A stretch of 45,909 nucleotides of DNA. Source: an uncultured Flavonifractor sp. GTDB lineage: Bacteria > Bacillota > Clostridia > Oscillospirales > Oscillospiraceae. The notes beneath the pieces are model-generated. The model was not told where the DNA came from and did no database searches. It saw nothing but the letters and a program-made list of their open reading frames with translations. Below, one piece after another: positions 1 through 8,053 of the stretch (position 1 is its first letter; every line of letters starts with the position of its first letter). Position numbers and translations under genes: made by a program. Where the stretch lies: positions 1 through 45,909 of the forward strand of contig NZ_CALWXV010000017.1 of NCBI RefSeq assembly GCF_944385615.1, given 5' to 3'.

Positions 1-23
1 ACTTCTTTGGCCTCTATACGCCA

Positions 24-60
24 GAAACCCGGCTTATACTTGATGCATAAACCGGGTTTC
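24..60. other. 9-bp inverted repeat at window edge
   Basis: GAAACCCGG (24-32) and CCGGGTTTC (52-60) can pair around a loop of about 19 bases. There is no T-tract on either side, so it is not a clear intrinsic terminator. No gene is visible in positions 1-102. Confidence 0.4.
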
Positions 61-71
61 TCGACAGGCTG

Positions 72-104
72 AAGCCTGTATCCCGTGGGATACAGGCTTT
101 TTTT
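72..104 (+). terminator. Rho-independent terminator (plus strand)
   Basis: A perfect 13-bp stem (72-84 with 87-99) with a 2-base loop is followed by seven T residues on the plus strand. It overlaps the stop codon of the minus-strand DUF1576 gene. Read on the minus strand the hairpin is preceded by A residues and has no T-tract after it. It therefore most likely ends a plus-strand transcript that enters from left of the window, and at best is a weak terminator for the DUF1576 operon. Confidence 0.7.
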
Positions 105-1422
105 AATGCTTTTTGGAGATGGGGGGCGGAACGATAGGACTGTCCTGTTCGAAGGCGTCGAAGTAATCCTCGTCCTGAAGCTCGGGACGGCGGTGGCGGA
201 TGGCCTCCGTGATGATGGGATAGAGCACGATGGCCAGCAGGCCGCCGGAAAAGCCGTTGTTGTACAGGTTGAAGCCCTCCACCGGGGTTCCGGCCCGCAG
301 CACCACCGAGGAGTGGAGGAAGCCAGCCACGACGCCGAAGGGCCAGCCAAAGTAGCCAGAGATGGGAGCCAAAGTGGTACCGAAGAGCAGCGCCAGCTGC
401 ACGGCACTGTCGTTGATGCTCCAATGCATACAGAAGCTGCCCAGTACCACACCCAGCATGATGGGGATGATGTTGCGGGCGTGCTTGCCGAAGGCGGAGA
501 AGCCCATGATGGTAAAAATACCGCCCAGAGTGGGGCCGTTCAGATCGCCGCCGGTAGCAAGGATAAAGGCCGTACCGATGAAACCGTTAACTCCCACATT
601 GACCAGAGTAGGCGCCGCGCCGAACATACGCAGGTAATCGCTGGGAGCCCGGCCGGTGGTGAGCAGCAGCCGCCGGTAGCCCGCCCAGGCGGCCCATACC
701 GGCCGCCCGCTGAACCACAAACCAATGACGATCAGCACCAGGCACAGCCCGCCCAGGCAGATTCCCAGCTCCAGATTATAGCCGGTGGCCCAGTGGTGGG
801 CCACGGTGGGCCGTGCACCCAGGGAGGTCATCACCGGCACCAGAATGGTGGCCAGCAGGCCGCAGGCAAAGCCCATGTTGTACAGGTTCATGCCGTTCTG
901 GATCTTGTATGTATAGGCGGACAGAGGGGGCAGTACAAAGCCGATGATGGCGCCGATGAGAATGGCCCACCAGATGTTGCCCCAACCGTTGTCCAGGGCC
1001 ACATAGCTCACCACCGGTGACAGCGAGGTGGCCAGCAGGGATACCGAGGCGTACTTGCCGAACTCCTCCCGGCGAACCTTGGCGTACAGGAAGGTACCGA
1101 AGATGATGGGCCAGATGTTGGCGATGTTCTTGCCGAAGAGCGCAAAGCCAGCCATCAGACCGATCTCCACCATGGTATAGCCGTTGAGCGGGTCCTTACT
1201 CAAGTGGAGGATACCCAGACTGATGAGGGTGACCAGGGCTGCGTTAACAAAGGCGGCGCCGATACCCGCGATCTTGATATAGTCGGTTATCAACGCGTCC
1301 TCTGTGAGAATGATCTTCCAAAGGCCGGGCAGGATCTGGGCGGGATCCCCCAAAACCACGCCGATGGCGATCAGATAAGCACAAAAGCAGATGGTGGCGG
1401 GATAGATCTTGTGGTAGCGCAT
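103..1422 (-). CDS. DUF1576 family integral membrane protein
   Basis: A 439-residue, very hydrophobic protein with about ten or more predicted membrane helices. It matches, from memory, the DUF1576 family of Firmicutes membrane proteins, whose substrate and role are unknown. The two halves share similar patterns (for example GLYNMGFACGLLA-like and FNLYNNGFSGGLLA segments near residues 180 and 395), suggesting an internal duplication as in many transporters. The C-terminal 30 residues are polar and acidic. ATG start, preceded by AAAGGGGA. It lies 30 bp after ribF and is probably the last gene of the nusA-infB operon. A transport function is only an inference from topology. Confidence 0.75.
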   Translation of the reverse strand: MRYHKIYPATICFCAYLIAIGVVLGDPAQILPGLWKIILTEDALITDYIKIAGIGAAFVNAALVTLISLGILHLSKDPLNGYTMVEIGLMAGFALFGKNIANIWPIIFGTFLYAKVRREEFGKYASVSLLATSLSPVVSYVALDNGWGNIWWAILIGAIIGFVLPPLSAYTYKIQNGMNLYNMGFACGLLATILVPVMTSLGARPTVAHHWATGYNLELGICLGGLCLVLIVIGLWFSGRPVWAAWAGYRRLLLTTGRAPSDYLRMFGAAPTLVNVGVNGFIGTAFILATGGDLNGPTLGGIFTIMGFSAFGKHARNIIPIMLGVVLGSFCMHWSINDSAVQLALLFGTTLAPISGYFGWPFGVVAGFLHSSVVLRAGTPVEGFNLYNNGFSGGLLAIVLYPIITEAIRHRRPELQDEDYFDAFEQDSPIVPPPISKKH

Positions 1423-1452
1423 ATGGTGTCCCCTTTCGGATGGGCAGCCGTA

Positions 1453-2364
1453 TTACAGGCCGTCAAAATAAGCTCTGGTCTGTTCCGCGTTACGCATGAC
1501 TTCTCTCTTCAGTTCCTCCAGGCTCTCGAACTTCCGCTCTCCCCGCAGGCGTTTGTAAAACTCCATGCGCACGGTCTGTCCGTACAGATTGCCGCTGAAA
1601 TCCAGAATAAAGCCCTCCACCGTCACCCGGTCGCCGTCGTCCACCGTGGGGCGCACCCCTACGTTGGTTACCGCCAGGCGGCTGTCGCCATCGGCAAACC
1701 ACACCCGGGTGGCGTACACCCCATAGGCGGGAATGAGCACCCCCGGCTGAAACCGCAGGTTCACCGTGGGAAAGCCCAGGGTCGACCCCAGCTTTTTACC
1801 GTGGGCCACCGTGTCGGTGAGGGTGTGGGGGTGACCCAGAAACTCGTTGGCCCGTTCCATTTCCCCCTGGGCCACCAGGGTACGGATGTAGGTGGAGGAA
1901 ACAGTGATCTGATCCCGGGTCACCTTGGGCACAATATCGCAGCCGATGCCCAGTTCCTGGCACAGGGCCTGGAGCCGGTCCGGGTTGCCCTCCCCCTTGT
2001 AGCCGAAGTGGAAGTCGTGACCAGCCACCAGATGGACCGCCCCGTGCTCTTTCACCAGATAGTCGGTGACAAACTCCCGCCAGGGCAGGTGCATCATCCG
2101 CTCGTCAAAATGGGCCACGATCACGTCCCGGATGCCGTAATACCGACGCATCAGCTCCGCCCGGTCCAGGGGAGAGCTGAGCAGAGGCACCGCCGGGGCC
2201 TTGAGGATCAGATTTTCCGGATGGGTGTCAAAGGTGACCGCCGCCGGAATGGCCCCCAGCTGGGCGGCCTTCTCCCCCACCCGTCGCAGCAGAGCCCCAT
2301 GGCCCAGGTGGACGCCGTCAAAAAAGCCCAGGGCGATCACACGTCTTGTCTCTGTCCCGTTCAC
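1453..2364 (-). CDS. ribF: Bifunctional riboflavin kinase / FAD synthetase
   Basis: A 303-residue protein, the usual length for RibF, which phosphorylates riboflavin to FMN and then adenylates it to FAD in the cytoplasm. The N-terminal nucleotidyltransferase half shows GFFDGVHLGH (residues 13-22) and SSTYIR (156-161). The C-terminal flavokinase half begins near 185 with the conserved GFPT motif (197-200). The start is a GTG, chosen because GAGGTG lies 9 bases upstream. It begins six bases after the truB stop, so the two are translationally coupled. Placement after truB is a standard Firmicutes arrangement. Confidence 0.95.
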   Translation of the reverse strand: MNGTETRRVIALGFFDGVHLGHGALLRRVGEKAAQLGAIPAAVTFDTHPENLILKAPAVPLLSSPLDRAELMRRYYGIRDVIVAHFDERMMHLPWREFVTDYLVKEHGAVHLVAGHDFHFGYKGEGNPDRLQALCQELGIGCDIVPKVTRDQITVSSTYIRTLVAQGEMERANEFLGHPHTLTDTVAHGKKLGSTLGFPTVNLRFQPGVLIPAYGVYATRVWFADGDSRLAVTNVGVRPTVDDGDRVTVEGFILDFSGNLYGQTVRMEFYKRLRGERKFESLEELKREVMRNAEQTRAYFDGL

Positions 2365-2370
2365 TGTCTA

Positions 2371-3255
2371 TCACACCTCGAAAAAGCTTTTGATGGTGGT
2401 CATTATGCCGCCGGCACACCGGCCCAGCAGCAGAAAGTCCCCGTCTGGACCGTATACCCGCCAGATACCATCCATGGCTTTACAGGAAAAAGGGCTGCCG
2501 TTTTTGGCCTTTTTCAGCGCCCCCGCCCCAATGGTCACGGCGGGATATTCCCCAAAACAGCCGTCCACCGGGGCCAGCAGGGCCGCCGGGTCTGGGGATG
2601 CCTGCAACTCCTCCAAGGTTACCGCCCGGTCCAGCGTAAATCCAGCCGCCTCCGTCCGCCGCAGGGCGGACAGACTGCCGCCGCAGCCCAGCGCCTGCCC
2701 GATGTCGTGGCACAGGGTACGGATATAAGTGCCCTTGGAGCAGCGCACCTTCAAGTACCAGGTATTCTCCTCCTGGGGAAACCCCGCCGGGGCCTGGTCC
2801 AGCACCTCCAGGGCATAAATGGTCACCGGGCGGGGCGGGCGCTCCACCTCTTTGCCCGCCCGGGCCAGCTCATAAAGCTTTTTGCCGTCCCGCTTGATGG
2901 CGGAGTACATAGGAGGGATCTGGGAAATATCCCCCCGAAAGGAGGCCAGCGCCCCCTCCAAAGCGGTCCGGTCCACCTGGACCGGACGGGTCTCCAGCAC
3001 CTGTCCGGTGGTATCCTGGGTATTGGTGATGACGCCCAACTTTAAAGCCGCGATATATTCTTTTTTCCCCTCGGTGGCAAACTCCACCGCCCGGGTGGCC
3101 CGGCCCACAAAGACCGGCAGCACTCCGGTGGCCATGGGGTCCAGAGTACCGCCGTGGCCCACCCGCCGCTCATGGAGGATACCACGAATCTTGGCGCACA
3201 CATCCATGCTGGTCCAATCCTGGGGTTTGTCGATGATGAGAACTCCGTTAGGCAT
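2371..3255 (-). CDS. truB: tRNA pseudouridine(55) synthase
   Basis: A 294-residue TruB, which isomerises uridine 55 in the T-loop of tRNAs. Motif I is visible as GGTLDP (residues 35-40), with Asp39 as the catalytic aspartate, followed by MATGVLPV. The YSAIKRDGKKLYELAR segment and the RCSKGTYIRTL motif are also present. The start is ATG at 3255 (MPNGVLIIDKP), with AGGTGG about 7 bases upstream; an ATG-less longer frame exists but has no better site. It overlaps the end of nrnA by 8 bp, which suggests translational coupling. Confidence 0.95.
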   Translation of the reverse strand: MPNGVLIIDKPQDWTSMDVCAKIRGILHERRVGHGGTLDPMATGVLPVFVGRATRAVEFATEGKKEYIAALKLGVITNTQDTTGQVLETRPVQVDRTALEGALASFRGDISQIPPMYSAIKRDGKKLYELARAGKEVERPPRPVTIYALEVLDQAPAGFPQEENTWYLKVRCSKGTYIRTLCHDIGQALGCGGSLSALRRTEAAGFTLDRAVTLEELQASPDPAALLAPVDGCFGEYPAVTIGAGALKKAKNGSPFSCKAMDGIWRVYGPDGDFLLLGRCAGGIMTTIKSFFEV

Positions 3256-4198
3256 GGGCTTCCACCTGCCGGATGGCATCCAGGATCTGCTCCTCCGCCT
3301 TCTCCAGAGTGCCGGAGACCGTGCAGCCGGCGGCGGCGGCGTGACCGCCGCCCCCTAACAGGGCGCACACCTTGGTGGCGTTGAGCCCGCCGCTGGTGCG
3401 GACGGACAGCTTGCAGCCCCCCTCGGCCAGCTCCCGGATGGTGACGGAGGTCTCCACCCCCTCGATCTGCCCCAAAAAGGCGGCAATGTCCTCCATATCC
3501 TCCTCAGTGGCCCCGGCCTTGTCCATCAGGCCCAGGGACACGGGAGCCACGGCGATCTTGCCGTCCTCATAGCGGTGCATCCGCTCCACAAGCAGCCGCT
3601 CCACCTGGAGCCGGGCCCAGGTTTTGGTGCGGAAATGGCGCTTGTTCAGGGGAAACACGTCGATACCGGTGGCCATCAGGGCGGCGGCCACCTGGTGAGT
3701 CTCCGCCGTGGTGTTGCCGTACTGGAAGCAGCCGGTGTCGGTGGACACCGCCACATAGAGAGGCACCGCTGTCTCGGCGTTCACCTGCCCCAGCTCTTTG
3801 AGGATCTCATAGAGGATCTCTCCGCAGGCTGCCCGACTGGCATCCAGACAGGTCTCCTTGGCAAAGAACTCCTGAGAGGGGTGGTGGTCGATGGCCAGGT
3901 CAATCCCCCGCTCCAGCCAGGGCTGACCGGATTTGGTAAACAGGCTCCGGGCGGCAATATCCACGCTGACCACCGTGTCCGGTGTATAGTCCTGGGGAGC
4001 CAGCAGGCCCTCCAGGTAGGGGGTGAACAGGTGGGTCTCTTCGGTGCCGGGGCAGATGTGGGCGGTCTTGCCCAAGTTCCGCAGGCCCCGGCACAGGGCG
4101 GCGGCACAGCCGATGGTATCCCCATCGGGGCGCTTGTGGGTCAGGATCAGATAGCGGTCATGGGCATTCAGCCAGGCCGCGGCTTCGGTATAGGTCAT
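3248..4198 (-). CDS. nrnA: DHH-family oligoribonuclease / pAp phosphatase
   Basis: A 316-residue DHH/DHHA1 phosphoesterase of the NrnA type, which degrades short RNAs (nanoRNAs) and dephosphorylates 3'-phosphoadenosine 5'-phosphate. Metal-binding motifs are visible: H21, D25 and D27 in THKRPDGDT, D80 in VSVDIA, and DHH at 104-106. The C-terminal substrate-binding motif GGGHAAAAGC is at 283-292. NrnA versus another DHH phosphoesterase is inferred from length and the rbfA-nrnA-truB context, which is common in Firmicutes. ATG start with GAGGAG upstream, lying inside the end of rbfA. Confidence 0.9.
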   Translation of the reverse strand: MTYTEAAAWLNAHDRYLILTHKRPDGDTIGCAAALCRGLRNLGKTAHICPGTEETHLFTPYLEGLLAPQDYTPDTVVSVDIAARSLFTKSGQPWLERGIDLAIDHHPSQEFFAKETCLDASRAACGEILYEILKELGQVNAETAVPLYVAVSTDTGCFQYGNTTAETHQVAAALMATGIDVFPLNKRHFRTKTWARLQVERLLVERMHRYEDGKIAVAPVSLGLMDKAGATEEDMEDIAAFLGQIEGVETSVTIRELAEGGCKLSVRTSGGLNATKVCALLGGGGHAAAAGCTVSGTLEKAEEQILDAIRQVEAHA

Positions 4199-4203
4199 AG
4201 CGC

Positions 4204-4593
4204 TTACTCCTCACTGTCCAGGTCAATATGGGCGTTGGCCGGATTGGCGGGCTTGACCACCTCCGGGTCCCGCAGCATGCTCAGAATGTGGGCGCCCTTG
4301 CCAATGGAGTCGTCCTCCACAAATTGCAGCTCTGGGGTATAGCGCAGCTTGAGGGCCGCCCCCAGTTCCCGCCGCAGGTATCCTCCGGCGGACTTGAGGC
4401 CCTTCACCACTTCTTTCACATCGCTCTTGTCCAGCACGCTCACATAGACCTTGGAATAACGCAGATCAGAGGTGGTGTCCACGCTGGTGATGGACACCAG
4501 GCCGTGGACCCGGGGGTCCTTCACCGTGCGGATGAGGGCGGACATCTCCCGCTGGATCTCCTCGTTGATGCGTCCAATGCGATTACTTGCCAT
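4204..4593 (-). CDS. rbfA: 30S ribosome-binding factor A
   Basis: A 129-residue RbfA, a KH-like protein needed for late maturation of the 30S subunit and the 16S rRNA 5' end. The typical start (ASNRIGRINEEIQREMSALI), the central DLRYSKVYVSVL strand and the LRRELG...LRYTPELQF segment are all present, and the length fits the family. ATG start with AAGGAG 6-8 bases upstream. Its neighbours infB upstream and nrnA/truB downstream are the conserved partners of this gene. Confidence 0.95.
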   Translation of the reverse strand: MASNRIGRINEEIQREMSALIRTVKDPRVHGLVSITSVDTTSDLRYSKVYVSVLDKSDVKEVVKGLKSAGGYLRRELGAALKLRYTPELQFVEDDSIGKGAHILSMLRDPEVVKPANPANAHIDLDSEE

Positions 4594-4634
4594 AGTGTTC
4601 TCCTTTTTTCACAGGAGCGGGGCTTCCGCTCTCC

Positions 4635-5045
4635 TTAGATCTCAATGGTGAGGCAGGTGGGGGCATACTCCTCCAGCTGCTCCAACGTGTCCACCGCCAC
4701 ATCCGACAGAGGACCGCAAAAGCGGCGTACCCGGCTGGGGGCATCCCCCACCCACAGATACCACAGCTCCACCTGCTCGCTGGGATTAGCGTTTGCCGTC
4801 AAATAGGCCCGCAGCCCCTGGACGTCCTCCCAGGTGGCCCGCAGGTCCAACTCATACCGGCAAGGCTTCATGGGCAGATTCAGTTCATCCACCGCCGGGC
4901 GGTAATACCTGTGCTCTTGGACAGAAAAACCGTCCTCTTCCACAGTAATGGCTTCCCTGCCATATCCTGCGGTGCGGGTCCGCCGGGTGCCAGCCTCCCA
5001 AAGAGGCATAGGCCGGTCGGCACACAGCAGGTAGACACAGCTCAT
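4635..5045 (-). CDS. Hypothetical protein between infB and rbfA
   Basis: A 136-residue protein that I do not recognise. The start at 5045 is set by a strong AAGGAGGA site 6-8 bases upstream; a longer open frame to 5120 runs through a hairpin and has no good site. The protein is acidic, rich in Trp, Tyr and Leu, and lacks a signal peptide or membrane segment. It has no cysteine pattern suggesting metal binding. Infb-rbfA neighbours are normally adjacent or separated by other genes, so this is an accessory insertion in the operon. It ends 41 bp before rbfA. Function unknown. Confidence 0.7.
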   Translation of the reverse strand: MSCVYLLCADRPMPLWEAGTRRTRTAGYGREAITVEEDGFSVQEHRYYRPAVDELNLPMKPCRYELDLRATWEDVQGLRAYLTANANPSEQVELWYLWVGDAPSRVRRFCGPLSDVAVDTLEQLEEYAPTCLTIEI

Positions 5046-5068
5046 GGAAATCCTCCTTGATAGACAAT

Positions 5069-5115
5069 ACAGACCCGTCCCCTCCTCAAATGACTTGGGG
5101 ACGGAACGGGTCTGT
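5069..5115 (-). other. Hairpin upstream of the hypothetical gene
   Basis: ACAGACCCGT (5069-5078) pairs with ACGGGTCTGT (5106-5115), extended by CCCC/GGGG (5079-5082 with 5097-5100) across a 5-base bulge. It lies between repeat copy 1 and the ribosome binding site of the 4635-5045 gene. There is no clean T-tract on the minus strand. It could be a leader structure or a weak terminator. Hairpins also sit on the same side of repeat copies 2 and 3. Confidence 0.6.
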
Positions 5116-5126
5116 TTCAATTAAGC

Positions 5127-5303
5127 TGTCGAAAAAGGCGAGCGCCTTTTTCGACAAAAGACTTCATGACGGACGAAGTTCGATTTCTTACGAAATTGTC
5201 ACCCCGTCCGTCATGAGAAGTGTCCTTTTCGAGGCTCATGTCCCCGAAAAGGACTGATTCTCATTTGATTCCGCCGCCTGGAGGCGGCGGAACTCTGCGA
5301 GGC
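5127..5303 (-). repeat. Structured intergenic repeat, copy 1
   Basis: First of three copies of a 177-179 bp element. In plus-strand order it holds hairpin I (5127-5140 with 5143-5156), hairpin II (5165-5174 with 5206-5215, with a small inner hairpin), hairpin III (5222-5231 with 5245-5254), hairpin IV (5271-5278 with 5283-5290), then the constant tail AACTCTGCGAGGC. Compared with copies 2 and 3, several stem pairs change together (see findings). It lies downstream of infB on the minus strand. Hairpin I carries runs of five A and five T, so it could act as an intrinsic terminator in either direction. Confidence 0.9.
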
Positions 5304-5336
5304 AGTTCTATGGGTATGGTTCTTCAATGTTCTAAA

Positions 5337-5381
5337 TTATACCTCGATCTGTTCCATCAGGTAGGCCTCGATCACGTCGCC
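5337..5381 (-). pseudogene. Detached second copy of the infB 3' end
   Basis: On the minus strand these 45 bases encode [14 protein letters not shown] and a stop, the same 14 C-terminal residues as infB, whose own copy is at 5569-5613. The two copies differ at four bases, and all four are synonymous third-position changes. The fragment has no start codon or ribosome binding site. It is either a duplicated target site around the hairpin cassette at 5385-5517 or the remnant of a former infB end left by recombination. Confidence 0.85.
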
Positions 5382-5384
5382 TTT

Positions 5385-5517
5385 CCCCAACAATACGGTG
5401 TATTGTTGGGGTCCCCCTCATCCAAACTTGCTCGGGCGAAGTGAATTCGCCCTGCGCCAAGGTTTTGCCTGTGGCAAAACGCTTGCACGGCGCAAGCGCC
5501 GTCCCGTCTGCGACGGG
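5385..5517. repeat. Cassette of five perfect hairpins
   Basis: Five back-to-back inverted repeats occupy this interval: 5385-5396/5400-5411 (12 bp, 3-base loop), 5434-5440/5446-5452, 5462-5469/5473-5480, 5481-5486/5492-5497 (or the alternative GGCGC/GCGCC, 5489-5500), and 5503-5508/5512-5517. It lies between the two copies of the infB end, 5337-5381 and 5569-5613. No coding potential is credible. It has the look of a small non-autonomous repeat or a structured RNA. Positions 5518-5568 show nothing further that I can name. Confidence 0.8.
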
Positions 5518-5568
5518 GCCCAAAGGAGGGCGACAGAGCAAAATCTGTTCTCACTCCAGTCTGGCAGA

Positions 5569-7941
5569 TTACACTTCAATCTGCTCCATCAGGTAGGCCT
5601 CGATCACGTCGCCCTCCTTGATATCCTGGAACTTCTCGAAGGTGATGCCGCACTCGTAGCCCTGAGCGACTTCCTTCACGCTGTCCTTGAAGCGCTGGAG
5701 GGAGGCAATGGAACCGTCGTAGATGACCACATTGTCCCGCAGCAGACGCATCTGGGCGCCCCGCTGCATCTTGCCCTCGGTGACATAGCAGCCGGCCACC
5801 ATGCCCACGCCGGTGATACGGAACACGTTGCGCACCTCGGCCTGGCCCAGATCCACTTCCTTGAACTTGGGAGCCAGCATACCCTTCATGGCGGTCTCAA
5901 TCTCGTTGATGCAGTCGTAGATCACCCGGTACATCCGCATATCCACCTTATTGCGGGCGGCGGTCTCCTTGGCGTTGGAGTCGGGACGGACGTTAAAGCC
6001 CACGATGATGGCGTTGGAGGTGGTGGCCAGCATGACGTCGCTTTCGTTGATGGCGCCCACCGCGCAGTGGATGACCCGCACCCGCACCTCGTCGTTGGAG
6101 ATCTTCTCCAGGCTGGCCTTGACCGCCTCGGCAGAGCCCTGTACGTCGGCCTTGACGATGATGTTCAGATCCTTCATCTCGCCCTGCTTGATCTGGCTGA
6201 ACAGATCCTCCAGGCTCACCTTGCCCACCGGAGCGGAGGCGGCCATCTTCTGCTCGTGCTTGCGCTGCTCCACCAGCTCACGGGCCATACGCTCGTCGTC
6301 CACGGCGTGGAAGTCGTCGCCGGCGCCGGGCACCTCGCTCATGCCGATGATCTCCACAGGCACAGAGGGACCGGCCTCGGTGAGCTTCTCGCCCCGGGCG
6401 TTGGTCATGGCCCGGACACGGCCCACAGCGGTACCGGCGATGATAACGTCGCCCTGGTGGAGGGTGCCGTTCTGCACCAGCAGGGTGGCCACGGGACCGC
6501 GGCCCTTGTCCAGCCGGGCCTCAATGACAGCGCCATGGGCGGAGCGGTTGGGATTGGCCTTCAGTTCCTGCATCTCGGCGGTCAGGTTGACCATCTCCAG
6601 CAGGTTCTCAATGCCCTCACCGGTCTTGGCGGAGATGGGGCAGATGATGGTATCGCCGCCCCACTCCTCGGGTACCAGCTCATACTTGGTGAGCTGCTCC
6701 TTGATGCGCTCGGGGTTGGCCTCCGGCTTATCCATCTTGTTGATGGCCACGATAACGGGGATATTGGCGGCCTTGGCGTGGTTGATGGACTCCACCGTCT
6801 GGGGCATGATGCCGTCGTCGGCGGCCACCACCAGAATGGCCACGTCGGTAATCATGGCGCCACGGGCACGCATGGCGGTAAAGGCCTCATGGCCGGGGGT
6901 ATCCAGGAAAGTGATAGGCTTGCCGCCCACCTCCACCTGATAGGCGCCGATGTGCTGGGTAATGCCGCCGGCCTCTCCGGCGGCCACATGGGCGTTGCGG
7001 ATATAGTCCAGCAGAGAGGTCTTGCCGTGGTCGACGTGACCCATAACCACCACCACGGGAGCCCGGGGGAGCAGATCCTCCTCCTTGTCCTCGGCGGTGT
7101 CGATCAGCCGCTCCTCGATGGTGACAATGATCTCCTTCTCTACCTTGCAGCCCAGCTCCTCAGCGATGATGGCAGCGGTATCGAAGTCGATGACGTCGGA
7201 CAGGGAGGCCATGACGCCGTTCTTCATCAGGGTCTTGACCACCTCGGCGCCCGTCTTCTTCATGCGGGAGGCCAGCTCGCCCACGCCGATCTCGTCGGGG
7301 ATCTTGACGGTGAGGGGCGTCTTTTTGGCGATCTCCATCTGGAGCCGGCGCATCTTCTCCTGCTCCTCCTGGCGGCGCTTGTTGCCGCCCTGGAAGCCGC
7401 CCTTGCGCTGGTTGCGGCCCTGGAACTTCTGCTTGCCGGCCTGCATCTGCTTGGTCTTGCCGGCGGCCAGGTTCTCCAGCCGCTCGTCGTACTTCTCCAG
7501 GTTCACCTGGCCGCCCTTCCGGGTGTCCACTACCTTTTTCTCCGGTACTCGGGTGGTGGGACGGTTCTGCTGCTGGGGCTGCTGGGCCTTGGGCTGCTCC
7601 GCCTGGGGGGCGGGCTTGGCGGGCTGGGCGCTCTCCTTGGCGGGCTTGCCGCCCTTCTGGCCCTGCTGCTGGGCGGGAGCGTGCTGCTCCTCCTTGGCGG
7701 CGGGAGCCGCCTTGGGCGCGGCCTTGGGCTCCCGGTATACATCGGCGTAGATGCTCTCAATGCTCTCCACCTGATTGTGCTGGGTGAGATACTCAAAAAT
7801 CAGGGACAGCTCCTGGTCGCTCAGGGGCTGCATGTGGTTTTTCGGGGCCGTCGCGTATTTGGTCAGAATGTCGGTGATCTCTTTAGAGTTCTTGTTGAAA
7901 TCCTTGGCCACCTCATGCACACGATACTTGTTGTTCAGCAA
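5569..7941 (-). CDS. infB: Translation initiation factor IF-2
   Basis: A 790-residue IF-2, the GTPase that brings initiator tRNA to the 30S subunit and promotes subunit joining. An IF2_N domain is at the start ([15 protein letters not shown]), followed by a long Ala/Gln/Lys/Pro-rich linker to about residue 165, and a second N-domain near 205-255. The G domain shows G1 [10 protein letters not shown] (about 299), DTPGH, and NKMD (about 401). Domains II-IV follow to the C-terminus. The start is TTG, chosen because GGAGGTGG lies about 7-9 bases upstream and the N-terminus matches the family. Its last 14 codons are duplicated downstream. Confidence 0.97.
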   Translation of the reverse strand: MLNNKYRVHEVAKDFNKNSKEITDILTKYATAPKNHMQPLSDQELSLIFEYLTQHNQVESIESIYADVYREPKAAPKAAPAAKEEQHAPAQQQGQKGGKPAKESAQPAKPAPQAEQPKAQQPQQQNRPTTRVPEKKVVDTRKGGQVNLEKYDERLENLAAGKTKQMQAGKQKFQGRNQRKGGFQGGNKRRQEEQEKMRRLQMEIAKKTPLTVKIPDEIGVGELASRMKKTGAEVVKTLMKNGVMASLSDVIDFDTAAIIAEELGCKVEKEIIVTIEERLIDTAEDKEEDLLPRAPVVVVMGHVDHGKTSLLDYIRNAHVAAGEAGGITQHIGAYQVEVGGKPITFLDTPGHEAFTAMRARGAMITDVAILVVAADDGIMPQTVESINHAKAANIPVIVAINKMDKPEANPERIKEQLTKYELVPEEWGGDTIICPISAKTGEGIENLLEMVNLTAEMQELKANPNRSAHGAVIEARLDKGRGPVATLLVQNGTLHQGDVIIAGTAVGRVRAMTNARGEKLTEAGPSVPVEIIGMSEVPGAGDDFHAVDDERMARELVEQRKHEQKMAASAPVGKVSLEDLFSQIKQGEMKDLNIIVKADVQGSAEAVKASLEKISNDEVRVRVIHCAVGAINESDVMLATTSNAIIVGFNVRPDSNAKETAARNKVDMRMYRVIYDCINEIETAMKGMLAPKFKEVDLGQAEVRNVFRITGVGMVAGCYVTEGKMQRGAQMRLLRDNVVIYDGSIASLQRFKDSVKEVAQGYECGITFEKFQDIKEGDVIEAYLMEQIEV

Positions 7942-7971
7942 ATAAAGCCACCTCCAACTGGTCGGCTTGCG

Positions 7972-8033
7972 CCAATAGGAAAACGCGGCGGGGCCGCTGC
8001 GCTTTCTTATTGGAACAAGCCTGCTCGTTCCAA
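7972..8033 (-). other. Two hairpins in the ylxQ-infB gap
   Basis: The gap of 112 bp upstream of infB contains an imperfect long stem (CCAATAGGA at 7972-7980 against TTATTGG at 8007-8013, with a GC-rich interior) and a second hairpin TTGGAAC/GTTCCAA (8010-8016 with 8027-8033) with inner AGC/GCT pairs. The two share bases and could be alternative folds. No T-tract follows. They may influence RNA processing or infB translation, as the infB ribosome binding site lies just downstream. Confidence 0.55.
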
Positions 8034-8053
8034 TCTGTCTCTGCCATGGATGC

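Noticed and set aside
1-102. Partial gene at the left edge
   Set aside because: No reading frame with coding character; only a hairpin and a terminator are visible.
1204-3045. 613-codon plus-strand frame opposite ribF and truB
   Set aside because: Crosses the ends of three minus-strand genes of known families and has no gene-like signals.
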